Assembly (NCBI GenBank): GCA_934318045.1
Contig: CAKREY010000001.1
Coordinates: forward strand, 186,001 to 250,000
Source: Coprococcus_C sp934318045
GTDB taxonomy: Bacteria; Bacillota; Clostridia; Lachnospirales; Lachnospiraceae
Length of the DNA stretch: 64,000 nucleotides
Direction: 5' to 3'
The translations under genes and the position numbers were made by a program. Numbering within the stretch: the stretch's first letter is position 1; each line of letters starts with the position of its first letter. Positions 42,823-51,691 of the stretch are shown here, in pieces. Below the pieces are notes generated by a model. That model saw nothing but the letters and a program-made list of their open reading frames with translations, had not been told where the DNA came from and made no database searches.

Positions 42823-43785
42823 TTAGTTGAAATATACAAGCTCTTCTTCGGCTGGTTTGGCCGGTTCGATCTTGGTTGCGCGGATCACAGGTCCCTCACC
42901 TTCAAACTCCGGATAAAACTCTTTGTCGATTGTTCCCGTAACTGTTACCCATTGTCTGTCCTTCAGATGCTTTGTCAGATCGGAATAGCACTTAAATCCG
43001 ATAAATGCCACATCTTCGGCACAGCAGGTCATTGCAAATCGTCCCGGTACGAATTCATTTGCCTTGTAGCTTTTTGGCTTGTGTACCATCGCCTTAAATG
43101 TAATCTGCTTTCCTACATATTTGTCCGGATTGTCGCAGGCATCGATATAGAAGATACCGTAATCTTCATCTTCGAGTGTGATGCTTGGCTTATCAATCTC
43201 ATATGGCAGATCTAACTCTTCATCACCGACATCGGCTGCGCCATCCTTGTTCTCGAAGATCACCTGTGCACGACGATTTACCGCACGGATGCTCCGGCGG
43301 TACTCCGCACGCTTTGTATTCTCATCGCATCGGTTGAAGATGATCATATCCGCGCTCGATAACTGTTCCATCATCATCGCTTTCATATTTGTCACATACA
43401 CATCAAAGGTGGATGCATCGACAAATGTGATGACCTGTACGATCGTCCAGCCCTTTGGCACGCGGATGGAAAACAGCTTATCCATCTTCCATGTACCGTT
43501 ATACTCGATCATCACGCGGGTCGGCTTGTACTTATCCTGCAGGTCAAGCAGATATTCGGTATTTAAGTTGGATTCCTCCAGATATTCCACGAAGATATTC
43601 TGACTCTTCAGATACTCCTCGTCGTACTCCTCGATTCCCTCTTCGCAGACAAGCAGAAGGGTCGGTTCGCCTTCTGTAAATCCACGGTCAATCAGAGTTT
43701 CGTTCGCAAAGGTTGTCTTTCCGCTTTCCAGAAAGCCCATAAACATATATACCGGAATCTCTTCTACTTCCTTTGTTGGTCCCAT
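42823..43785 (-). CDS. COG0523-type GTPase fused to a DUF1980/YcgQ-like C-terminal domain
   Basis: 320 residues. The N-terminal half is a G3E GTPase with Walker A GFLESGKTT (17-25) and FNRCDE in place of NKxD. The CxCC metal motif usual in COG0523 proteins is missing: its place reads VCEEGIEEYDEEY. The C-terminal 110 residues (from GIFYIDACDNPDKYVGKQIT) resemble the C-terminal domain of YcgQ/TIGR03943 proteins, with FAMTCCAEDVAF as the only Cys pair. It leads the znuCBA transcript, so a zinc-homeostasis role is likely. The fusion is unusual and the assignment of its second half rests on pattern memory. Confidence 0.8.
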   Translation of the reverse strand: MGPTKEVEEIPVYMFMGFLESGKTTFANETLIDRGFTEGEPTLLLVCEEGIEEYDEEYLKSQNIFVEYLEESNLNTEYLLDLQDKYKPTRVMIEYNGTWKMDKLFSIRVPKGWTIVQVITFVDASTFDVYVTNMKAMMMEQLSSADMIIFNRCDENTKRAEYRRSIRAVNRRAQVIFENKDGAADVGDEELDLPYEIDKPSITLEDEDYGIFYIDACDNPDKYVGKQITFKAMVHKPKSYKANEFVPGRFAMTCCAEDVAFIGFKCYSDLTKHLKDRQWVTVTGTIDKEFYPEFEGEGPVIRATKIEPAKPAEEELVYFN

Positions 43786-43897
43786 ACTCTATTTCCTTTC
43801 TTCTCTATCTGTCCGTCAGCCGGGAAGCGGGGCAGATCCCGCATACCGGATCCTGCCACTTCTCAACCGCCTATTATTATCTTCCCGCTGCTCCGGT

Positions 43898-45070
43898 TTA
43901 TGCAACCCCGAACAACTCTGCCAGCTTGTCTTCCTTCAGATTGCTTCCGATGACGCAAAGCTTTCCTGTATAATCGGCAGCACCCTTACGAATCTCATAT
44001 TCGCCCGGTGTCAGATCAAAATGAATCCACTCGCCATCTGTATTTGGAACGATTCCTTTCGCACGGAGGATAATTCCATATTCCTCTGCATTGTCAGCCA
44101 GTGTCTTCAGGATCTGTTCCATATCGGCATCTGCAAACTTCTTGGCAGTCTCCTTACCCCAGCTTGTAAATACCTCATCTGCATGATGATCATGATGGTG
44201 GTCATGGTCGTGGCATCCGCATGTACACCCCGGTCCATGCTCGTGATGGTCATGCTCCTCATGGTCGTGATCATGATGGTGCTCATGCTCCTCATGGTCG
44301 TGATCGTGATGATGCTCATGCTCCTCATGGTCGTGATCGTGATGATGCTCATGCTCCTCATGGTCGTGATCATGGTCATGCTCTTCATGATCGTGGTCAT
44401 GATGGTGGTGATGATGCTCTTCCTCATGCTTTCTTGCAATCTCAACTGCCTCTTTGATCAGCTTATCGAGTGTATTTGCATGCTCCATAGCATCCAGGAT
44501 TACCTTACCGTCGATCTCATCCCAAGGTGTTGTGATGATGGCTGCATCCTTGTTATGCTCACGCAGCATAGCGACAGTATCACTTACCTTCTTCTCCGGT
44601 ACATTCTGTGTACGGGAAAGCACGATGGTTCCGGCACTCTCTACCTGGTTATTGAAGAACTCGCCGAAGTTCTTCATATACATCTTGCATTTTGCCACAT
44701 CAACAACCGTTGTTGCACTGTTGATTACGACATCGGCATCCTGCTTTGCATCTTCAACTGCCTTCATCACATCTGACAGCTTACCAACACCGGATGGCTC
44801 AATAATTACACGATCCGGTGCATAATCTACGATTACCTTCTTCAATGCTGTACCAAAATCTCCGACAAGGGAACAGCAGATACATCCGGAATTCATCTCT
44901 GTGACTTCCACGCCTGCATCCTTCATAAAACCGCCATCAATACCGATCTCACCAAACTCATTCTCAATCAGTACAAGCTTCTCGCCCTGATATGCCTCTG
45001 CAATCAGCTTTTTGATCAAGGTTGTCTTACCTGCTCCTAAAAATCCTGAAAGAATATCAATCTTTGTCAT
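43898..45070 (-). CDS. COG0523 zinc-type GTPase with long His-rich segment
   Basis: 390 residues. GTPase motifs include GFLGAGKTT (9-17), the metal motif SGCICCSL (C63-x-C65-C66), and SRTQ at the NKxD place. After the CobW-type domain a segment of about 80 residues (about 215-295) is nearly all His, Asp and Glu in 11-residue repeats and ends with GCTCGCHDHDHHHDHH. A C-terminal CobW domain follows. Family members deliver zinc or respond to zinc scarcity. It starts with AGGAGG 8 bases upstream. It has its own promoter and dyad. It is the first of two COG0523 genes before znuCBA. Confidence 0.92.
   Translation of the reverse strand: MTKIDILSGFLGAGKTTLIKKLIAEAYQGEKLVLIENEFGEIGIDGGFMKDAGVEVTEMNSGCICCSLVGDFGTALKKVIVDYAPDRVIIEPSGVGKLSDVMKAVEDAKQDADVVINSATTVVDVAKCKMYMKNFGEFFNNQVESAGTIVLSRTQNVPEKKVSDTVAMLREHNKDAAIITTPWDEIDGKVILDAMEHANTLDKLIKEAVEIARKHEEEHHHHHHDHDHEEHDHDHDHEEHEHHHDHDHEEHEHHHDHDHEEHEHHHDHDHEEHDHHEHGPGCTCGCHDHDHHHDHHADEVFTSWGKETAKKFADADMEQILKTLADNAEEYGIILRAKGIVPNTDGEWIHFDLTPGEYEIRKGAADYTGKLCVIGSNLKEDKLAELFGVA
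44258..44385. repeat. 33-bp tandem repeats encoding the His-rich segment
   Basis: Units at 44258, 44291 and 44324 (33 bases each, starting CTCATGGTCGTGATC) and a partial fourth at 44357. Units two and three are identical. They encode EEHEHHHDHDH on the minus strand. The near identity suggests recent expansion and likely copy-number variation. Confidence 0.92.
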
Positions 45071-45113
45071 TTCTATTGCCTCCTACATATTTTTCCTTTT
45101 TTGTCAACTTTAT

Positions 45114-45148
45114 ATAATAGCACATATCGGATATTTTTTCCATATGTG
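45114..45148 (-). promoter_or_regulatory. Promoter with overlapping dyad upstream of the His-rich GTPase
   Basis: TGGAAA (45142-45137), 17 bases, TATTAT (45119-45114) on the minus strand. The inverted repeat CACATAT (45121-45127) / ATATGTG (45142-45148) covers the spacer and -35 and would block RNA polymerase if bound. It does not match the Zur or AdcR consensus I know. The regulator is unknown. Confidence 0.5.
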
Positions 45149-45168
45149 ACATTTTTCTGTCCAGACAT

Positions 45169-45219
45169 ACTGTTTTCACGTGGTCTATGCATCTGTCCGT
45201 GCGCACTGTTTTCACGTGG
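45169..45219. repeat. 15-bp direct repeat, two copies
   Basis: ACTGTTTTCACGTGG at 45169-45183 and 45205-45219, 36 bases apart, in the gap between mscS and the GTPase promoter. Each holds the palindrome CACGTG. Confidence 0.75.
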
Positions 45220-45233
45220 AATCATGCATTTTA

Positions 45234-46085
45234 TCATTTGGATTCCTGTCTCACAGTCACTTCCATCTGATCAAATGGAATCTCGATTCCCTGTGCGTCA
45301 AACGCGTATTTGATGTTCTCCTGGATTTCCCATTTTGCTTTCCAGTAATTCTCCGTTGCAACCATACAGCGGACGCCCATCTTGATACTGCTGTCCCCAA
45401 AGGAATCCACGAACACATCGATTTCCTTCGTCTTGTCATAATACTGATTTTCCGTTACAACCTGATACAATGTATCCTTTACTTTCTTCAGATCCGAATC
45501 ATAGGCTACGCCGACCGCGATATCCAGTTTGCGCGTTCCCGCTGTCGTCACATTCACAATGGAATTAGATGTAATATTTCCATTTGGAATAACAACAATC
45601 CGGTTATCATACGTTTGAAGTTTCGTGTAGAAAATATCAATGGCAATCACGGTTCCTTCGCATTGTTTATCATTCTCAATAATATAATCTCCCACACGGA
45701 ATGGTTTCAAAAGCAAAATTAAAACACCGCCCGCAAAATTCGCAAGACTGCCTTGCAATGCAAGTCCGATTGCCAGACTCGCGGTACCAAGTATCGTCAC
45801 AAGGGATGTCACCTGGAATCCGACGATAGAGGCTGCTGTGATAAACACGATTGCATAAAGTGTAAACTTGATCAATGACAGGAGAAATGATGCAACACTC
45901 TCCTCCATATTCGACTTTTGGAAGGATTTGCGTATCATCTTCACAATCAGTTTTGACAACTTCATGCCGATATACATGCAAAGTATTGCAAGTATTAATT
46001 GAAATCCTTTATTTAACGCCCAATCTCCGAGTTTGTTCAGATACTCTTCAATTTTGGACGGTTCCATATCTTTTATATCTTCCAA
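45234..46085 (-). CDS. Small-conductance mechanosensitive channel (MscS family)
   Basis: 283 residues. Three N-terminal membrane helices, the pore helix LQGSLANFAGGVLILLLKPF and the beta domain RVGDYIIENDKQCEGTVIAID are typical of MscS. It releases solutes under hypo-osmotic stress. The start is TTG at 46085 with AGGAGG 7 bases upstream, a better match than the internal ATG six codons later. It stands alone between glgB and the GTPase gene. Confidence 0.9.
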   Translation of the reverse strand: MEDIKDMEPSKIEEYLNKLGDWALNKGFQLILAILCMYIGMKLSKLIVKMIRKSFQKSNMEESVASFLLSLIKFTLYAIVFITAASIVGFQVTSLVTILGTASLAIGLALQGSLANFAGGVLILLLKPFRVGDYIIENDKQCEGTVIAIDIFYTKLQTYDNRIVVIPNGNITSNSIVNVTTAGTRKLDIAVGVAYDSDLKKVKDTLYQVVTENQYYDKTKEIDVFVDSFGDSSIKMGVRCMVATENYWKAKWEIQENIKYAFDAQGIEIPFDQMEVTVRQESK

Positions 46086-46212
46086 GCAACTTCCTCCTTT
46101 TCGCTGTGAACTCTATGCTTATACCTACAATCCTGTCGGTCGAGCCGAAAGTCACTTATTTCTCTCATAGACATGTTCATATAAGCATATACTCAATTAT
46201 TCTAAAACGCAT

Positions 46213-46246
46213 CACAGGCTGCCCTTCTTGCAAAGGACAGCCCGTG
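46213..46246 (-). terminator. Possible terminator downstream of glgB
   Basis: CACAGGCTG (46213-46221) with CAGCCCGTG (46238-46246). On the minus strand ATGCGTTTTAG follows, a weak T run. It lies 8 bases after the glgB stop. Confidence 0.45.
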
Positions 46247-46254
46247 TCTTGTTT

Positions 46255-48462
46255 TTATCTACCTGTTTTCTTTTTAAATACACTGATAGAAAGCGGCGGA
46301 ACCGTGACTGAAATATAATGTTCCTGTGCGTCACAAGGTTCTTTCTTTGCCTGCTTTACTGTCTTGTTATTTCGACCTTCCCCGCCATACCGGCTGTTAT
46401 CACTCGAGAAGATTTCCTGCCATCTGCCGCCAGATGGTGTTGCAAGCTTGTATGCTTTATGCTCCATCGGAGTGAAATTACATAAAATCAAAAGCGTATC
46501 GCTTTCTTTTTTTCCTTTCCGGATATAGGAAAGAAGGCTTGTATTTGCACTGTTACAGTTGATCCACTCAAATCCTTCCGGAGACGAATCCAGTTCATAG
46601 AGCGCCGGTTCTGTCTTATAGAGCTCGTTTAGTTCTTTGACATAGCCTTGCATAAACACATGCGCATCAAACTCAAATAACGACCAATCCACTTCCGCAG
46701 CCTCATTGAACTCTGAAAATTGCGCAATCTCCTGTCCCATGAACAGAAGCTTCTTGCCCGGATGCGTCATCATATACCCATATGCCACACGCAGATTTGA
46801 AAACTTGTCTTCGTATCCACCCGGCATCTTCGTAATCATAGACCCTTTCTCATGGACAACCTCATCATGGGAAAGCACCAGAATGAATTTTTCACTATAT
46901 GCATATACCATACTGAACGTCAAATCATTGTGGTGGTATTTGCGGTACAGCGGATCGAGCTTCATATAACTTAGGAAGTCGTTCATCCATCCCATATTCC
47001 ACTTGTAATCAAATCCAAGTCCGCCAGCCTCAACCGGATGCGTCATCATCGGCCATGCCGTTGACTCCTCCGCAATCATGATCACACCCTTGTGCAGCTC
47101 GTGCATCTTGCTGTTGACTTCCTTAATGAAATCAATTGCTTCGAGATTCTCATTACCGCCATAGATGTTCGGCAGCCACTCACCATCGCCGCGTCCATAA
47201 TCAAGATACAACATAGATGCAACTGCATCGATCCGGATACCATCGATATGATATTTTTCAGCCCAGTAAAGTGCATTTGCAACTAAGAAATTCCGGACTT
47301 CGTTGCGTCCGTAATTGTATATATACGTACCCCAGTGTGGGTGTTCGCCACGTCGTGGGTCCTCATGCTCATACAGTGCTGTACCGTCAAATCTGCCAAG
47401 TCCATGCTCGTCCTTCGGAAAATGTGCCGGTACCCAGTCTAAAATCACGCCGATTCCCTTGCTGTGCAGATAATCCACAAAATACATGAAATCTGCCGGC
47501 GAACCATAACGGGATGTCGGTGCATAATATCCGGTTACCTGATAGCCCCAAGACGGATCATACGGATGCTCCATGATTGGCATCAACTCGACATAATTAT
47601 AATTCATCATCAACAGATAATCTGCAAGCAGGCTCGCAATATCCCGGTAATTATAAAACTCTCTGCCATCGGTCGGGCGCTTCCAGGAGCCAAGATGCAT
47701 CTCATAGATTGCCATCGGCTGTGCGTCTGTATCTTTCGTCTCCCGCTTCTCCATCCATGCGGTATCTTTCCACTTATAGGAAATATCCACGATACGGGAG
47801 GCATTTGCCGGACGTACTTCGCTGCTATATGCATATGGATCACTCTTCATGAATACCTGTCCGGACTTTGCTTTGATCTCATACTTATAAATCTCACCAA
47901 CCAGCTTGCCGGGGATAAACAATTCATAGATACCGGAATAATCCAGCTTCCGCATCGGGTGTCTCCTGCCATCCCAGTTATTGAAATTGCCAACAACAGA
48001 TACGCGGTCTGCGTTTGGCGCCCAGACTGCGAAAAGTACGCCTTCCACGCCATCGACAATCATCGGATGTGCTCCCATCTTCTCATAGATGCTATAATGT
48101 TTACCTTCATTGAACAAACTGATATCAATCGGATCGATCACCGGTTCAAATACATAAGGATCGAAGTATGTCACCTCATCGCCGTTGTCAAACCGGACAT
48201 TTAATTTATATTCAAATGGTTTTTTATCTTTGATTATCACAGAGAAAAATCCTGGCACACGATCTGATACAAGTGTGTATTTTTTTCTCGTGGACACTTC
48301 TATGGCATTTACAACCTTTGCTCCCGGCAGATAGGCATTGATATACAAATCATCGATACACTCATGCATACCAAGGATATGGTGCGGGTTGTTGTGAATG
48401 CCCTGGACCAAAGCATCGACTTCCATCCAGTTTATAGCAAAAACTGCTTTTCTTTTGGACAT
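46255..48462 (-). CDS. glgB: 1,4-alpha-glucan branching enzyme GlgB
   Basis: 735 residues. N-terminal CBM48 domain (about 120-220, YSIYEKMGAHPM then VWAPNADRVSVVGNFNNWDG), then a GH13 barrel with VELMPIMEHPYDPSWGYQVT, nucleophile Asp in GIRIDAVASM and acid/base Glu in MIAEESTAWP. It makes alpha-1,6 branches in glycogen. No other glycogen gene is in the window. It follows the DUF1015 gene by 18 bases. The ribosome site AGGAG is about 11 bases from the ATG. Confidence 0.95.
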   Translation of the reverse strand: MSKRKAVFAINWMEVDALVQGIHNNPHHILGMHECIDDLYINAYLPGAKVVNAIEVSTRKKYTLVSDRVPGFFSVIIKDKKPFEYKLNVRFDNGDEVTYFDPYVFEPVIDPIDISLFNEGKHYSIYEKMGAHPMIVDGVEGVLFAVWAPNADRVSVVGNFNNWDGRRHPMRKLDYSGIYELFIPGKLVGEIYKYEIKAKSGQVFMKSDPYAYSSEVRPANASRIVDISYKWKDTAWMEKRETKDTDAQPMAIYEMHLGSWKRPTDGREFYNYRDIASLLADYLLMMNYNYVELMPIMEHPYDPSWGYQVTGYYAPTSRYGSPADFMYFVDYLHSKGIGVILDWVPAHFPKDEHGLGRFDGTALYEHEDPRRGEHPHWGTYIYNYGRNEVRNFLVANALYWAEKYHIDGIRIDAVASMLYLDYGRGDGEWLPNIYGGNENLEAIDFIKEVNSKMHELHKGVIMIAEESTAWPMMTHPVEAGGLGFDYKWNMGWMNDFLSYMKLDPLYRKYHHNDLTFSMVYAYSEKFILVLSHDEVVHEKGSMITKMPGGYEDKFSNLRVAYGYMMTHPGKKLLFMGQEIAQFSEFNEAAEVDWSLFEFDAHVFMQGYVKELNELYKTEPALYELDSSPEGFEWINCNSANTSLLSYIRKGKKESDTLLILCNFTPMEHKAYKLATPSGGRWQEIFSSDNSRYGGEGRNNKTVKQAKKEPCDAQEHYISVTVPPLSISVFKKKTGR

Positions 48463-48480
48463 GTCTTACGTGTCTCCTCT

Positions 48481-49713
48481 CTACAATTTATGAATAAAGA
48501 TTCCACTTCTAAGCTTTGGTTCAAACCAGGTTGACTTCGGCGGCATCAACCGCTTTGCATCCGCAACTGCGAAAAGCTCTTCGATTGACGTCGGATACAT
48601 CGAAAATGCAAGCTTCATATCACTGTCTGCGCGTCGTTCCAGCTCTGACAAACCTCGAATTCCTCCAATAAAATCGATTCGTTTATCCGTTCTTGGATCT
48701 TCGATTCCAAGCACCGGTGCCAGCAGATGATCCTGTAAGATTGATACATCCAGTCCATCCACCGGATCTGCGGATAGTATGTGTGATTTTGCACGTAATT
48801 TATACCATGTGCCATCGAGATACATGCCAAATGTTGCTTTTTCTTCCGGCTGGTACGCACAATCCACTGGCTCTACATCAAAATTCGCCTTGATTTTCTC
48901 AAAAAACGATTCTTTCGTATAACCATTTAAGTCACGGACAACCCGGTTGTATGGCAAAATCTTCAACTGGTCATGTGGGAACAGGACGGATAGAAAATAA
49001 TTGTATTCTTCCTCTCCTGTATGGTTTGGGTTTGCATTTTTCCTCTTGATTCCAACCTTTACTGCCGACGCTGCCCGGTGGTGTCCATCTGCAATATAAA
49101 TCTGCGACATTTCGGAAAATGCGTGCTCAATTGCCGCAATATCTGCTACGTCTGTCACCAGCCATACACGGTGTGTGATTCCATCCTCAGAGACAAAATC
49201 ATTTTCTGCCGGACGTGTCTTGATCTTTGTCACGATTGCATCAATATCCGCCTGTGCCCGGTAGGCAAGAAAGATTGGTCCCGTCTGCGCATTGCACGTA
49301 TCCACATGCGTGATACGGTCAATTTCTTTATCTTCCCGCGTATTCTCATGTTTCATGATGACACCGGACTCATAATCCTCTATGGATGCACATGCCACAA
49401 TTCCGGTCTGGGATCTACCATCCATCACAAGCTCGTACAGATAATACATCGGCATTTTGTCTTCTACATAGTCACCACGCCCGATCATATCGTCTAACAG
49501 TTCCTTTGCCTTTTCATATACACATGGTGCATAAGTATCCACGCTATCATCAAACGCAGTCTCCGCACGGTCAATACGCAGGAAAGAAAGTGGTTTTCCT
49601 TCCACCGCTTTTTTTGCTTCTTCCCGGTTATATACATCATATGGCAATGCTGCCACTTCGCTGACAATTTCTTTTCTCGGTCGATATGCTCTAAACGGTT
49701 TTATAATTGCCAT
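48481..49713 (-). CDS. DUF1015 family protein
   Basis: 410 residues. The start (AIIKPFRAYRPRKEIVSEVAALPYDV) and the ADGHHRAASAVK motif (about 223-234) define the DUF1015 family, widespread in anaerobes near serC and serA. Its function is not established; roles as kinases or in serine metabolism have been proposed from context. Here it lies just beyond the serC-serA-asd genes but separated by a terminator and the P-loop gene. Confidence 0.88.
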   Translation of the reverse strand: MAIIKPFRAYRPRKEIVSEVAALPYDVYNREEAKKAVEGKPLSFLRIDRAETAFDDSVDTYAPCVYEKAKELLDDMIGRGDYVEDKMPMYYLYELVMDGRSQTGIVACASIEDYESGVIMKHENTREDKEIDRITHVDTCNAQTGPIFLAYRAQADIDAIVTKIKTRPAENDFVSEDGITHRVWLVTDVADIAAIEHAFSEMSQIYIADGHHRAASAVKVGIKRKNANPNHTGEEEYNYFLSVLFPHDQLKILPYNRVVRDLNGYTKESFFEKIKANFDVEPVDCAYQPEEKATFGMYLDGTWYKLRAKSHILSADPVDGLDVSILQDHLLAPVLGIEDPRTDKRIDFIGGIRGLSELERRADSDMKLAFSMYPTSIEELFAVADAKRLMPPKSTWFEPKLRSGIFIHKL

Positions 49714-49758
49714 ATGTTTTCTCCTCTAAGTATCTCATGTCTGTCTTCCTAAGACAGT

Positions 49759-50325
49759 TTATCCACGGATTGCCTTTACAGCAGCATCGATGGATTTCTT
49801 GTATTCTTCCTCGGAAGAATTGTAAAATACAAACAACTCCGGAATATTATCCGGCTGTTTGAAATTCTGTGTCGCAATATACTCATCCCAATGCGCAAGC
49901 TTCCATGCATCACGGTCAGATGCACGCTTGATCATACGCTCGTGGCATACTTCAACATCTGTATGTACCCATACTACAAATAATTCTGCATCCTTTTCCT
50001 TTAACTTTGCACGCAGATTGTCAAGATACTCGTTGTCACGGATTTCCTCTGTAAATGGTGCATTAATCAGAACCGTATCGTTGTACTCCAACGCTTCAAA
50101 TGCAAAATCAAGGACTGCATAATACTCGTAATCACGAATCTCTCTTTGGAAGAAATCAGATGAACGGTTGTACTCTTCGCCAGCGACCTTGAAAATCTGC
50201 TTGGACAATACAATCAAAGTATCCTTATCCAGGTATACGCAGTTTGGAAGTGCTTTTGCAAGCTTACGGGAAATAAATGTTTTGCCGCAAGCTGGTGGTG
50301 AAGTTACTAAAATCAATTTCTTCAT
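49759..50325 (-). CDS. P-loop kinase-like ATP-binding protein
   Basis: 188 residues. The N-terminal SPPACGKTFISRKLA is a Walker A of the AAA_33/zeta-like kinase group, followed by LDKDTL and a C-terminal segment of Lys/Arg residues (ERMIKRASDRDAWK) similar to the LID of small-molecule kinases such as shikimate or gluconate kinase and chloramphenicol phosphotransferase. Substrate unknown. It is separated from asd by a bidirectional terminator and lies 45 bases before the DUF1015 gene. Confidence 0.82.
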   Translation of the reverse strand: MKKLILVTSPPACGKTFISRKLAKALPNCVYLDKDTLIVLSKQIFKVAGEEYNRSSDFFQREIRDYEYYAVLDFAFEALEYNDTVLINAPFTEEIRDNEYLDNLRAKLKEKDAELFVVWVHTDVEVCHERMIKRASDRDAWKLAHWDEYIATQNFKQPDNIPELFVFYNSSEEEYKKSIDAAVKAIRG

Positions 50326-50427
50326 GGTTGGTGCCTCCTATATATGTACATAAAAATTCTCTATATGTTCTACTCTGTATGACATGCATACAATAAGAAC
50401 CTAATTATTTCAATTCTACCACAAATG

Positions 50428-50487
50428 AAAAGAACAAACAAGCATTTCCACACTGTTTCGTCAGGAAAAATGTCTGTTTGTTCTTTT
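50428..50487. terminator. Terminator after asd
   Basis: AAAAGAACAAACA (50428-50440) pairs with TGTTTGTTCTTTT (50475-50487). The inner GCATTTCC/GGAAAAATG also pairs partly. It closes the leuC-to-asd operon on the minus strand and can act in both directions. Confidence 0.78.
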
Positions 50488-50577
50488 TCTTATTTTTGGA
50501 ATGTTCAAATACGTTTTTATGCCTTCCTGCACATATTTTCAGCAGGCAAAGCCTATCGTCGGCATTCTCGCATCACT

Positions 50578-51669
50578 TTATTTTTTTGTGATGTACCCCT
50601 GTGCCTTGAGAAGTTCTGCGCATAATACAGCGCCACCGGCAGCCCCACGAACTGTGTTGTGGGAAAGTCCGACAAACTTCCAGTCGTAGACAGAATCCTC
50701 ACGGATACGTCCAACGGAGATGCCCATGCCATTCTCATAATCCACATCCAGAGTAACCTGTGGACGGTTATCCTCTTCCATATAACGGATAAACTGCTTT
50801 GGAGCGCTTGGAAGTCCAAGCTCCTGCGGAACACCCTTGTAAGACTCCAGTTTCTCGATGAGCTGTTCCTTCGTTGGGTTCTTCTTGAACTTAACGAATA
50901 CGGCTGCTGTATGTCCGTTCAATACAGGCACACGGATACACTGACATGTGATAACCGGGCTTGTTGCCGGAACGATCTCACCCTTCTCCTCATCGATATG
51001 TCCCCAGATACGAAGAGGCTCTTTCTCAGATTTTTCTTCCTCTCCACCAATAAATGGGATGATATTTCCAACCATTTCCGGCCAGTCCTTGAATGTCTTT
51101 CCTGCTCCTGAGATTGCCTGATAGGTTGTTGCAACAACCTCATAAGGCTCGAATTCCTTCCATGCTGTAAGCACCGGTGCATAAGACTGGATCGAGCAGT
51201 TTGGCTTTACTGCTACGAAACCTCTTGTCGTACCAAGACGCTTCTTCTGAAACTCGATGACTTTCATATGCTCCGGGTTGATTTCCGGAACTACCATCGG
51301 AACATCCGGCGTCCAGCGATGTGCACTGTTGTTTGAAACAACCGGTGTCTCTGTCTTTGCATATGCATCCTCGATAGCCTTGATCTCATCCTTGGACATA
51401 TCAACCGCACTGAATACAAAATCAACGGTAGATGCAACCTCTTCCACTTCGTTTACATTGTGTACGATCAGCTTCTTAACCGCTTCCGGCATCGGTGTAT
51501 CCATCTTCCAACGGTCACCAACTGCCTCTTCGTAAGTCTTGCCTGCACTACGTGGGCTGGCTGCCACTGTCACAACCTCAAACCATGGATGGTTCTCAAG
51601 AAGTGAAATAAATCTCTGTCCAACCATACCGGTTGCACCAAGAATACCTACCTTTAACTTATCACTCAT
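50578..51669 (-). CDS. asd: Aspartate-semialdehyde dehydrogenase
   Basis: 363 residues. NADP-binding GATGMVGQRF, active-site cysteine in AVKPNCSIQSYAPVL and the WGHIDEEKGE region place it in the archaeal/fungal branch rather than the E. coli branch. It reduces aspartyl phosphate in lysine, threonine and methionine synthesis. It follows serA by 22 bases and is the last gene of the biosynthetic operon. No lysine or threonine gene is nearby. Confidence 0.95.
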   Translation of the reverse strand: MSDKLKVGILGATGMVGQRFISLLENHPWFEVVTVAASPRSAGKTYEEAVGDRWKMDTPMPEAVKKLIVHNVNEVEEVASTVDFVFSAVDMSKDEIKAIEDAYAKTETPVVSNNSAHRWTPDVPMVVPEINPEHMKVIEFQKKRLGTTRGFVAVKPNCSIQSYAPVLTAWKEFEPYEVVATTYQAISGAGKTFKDWPEMVGNIIPFIGGEEEKSEKEPLRIWGHIDEEKGEIVPATSPVITCQCIRVPVLNGHTAAVFVKFKKNPTKEQLIEKLESYKGVPQELGLPSAPKQFIRYMEEDNRPQVTLDVDYENGMGISVGRIREDSVYDWKFVGLSHNTVRGAAGGAVLCAELLKAQGYITKK

Positions 51670-51691
51670 TTAATTATCCTCCAACTCCTGT

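Noticed and set aside
44221..44457. Repeat region resembling a short CRISPR-like array.
   Set aside because: The units are contiguous with no spacers and encode His/Asp/Glu repeats in frame of a clear GTPase gene.
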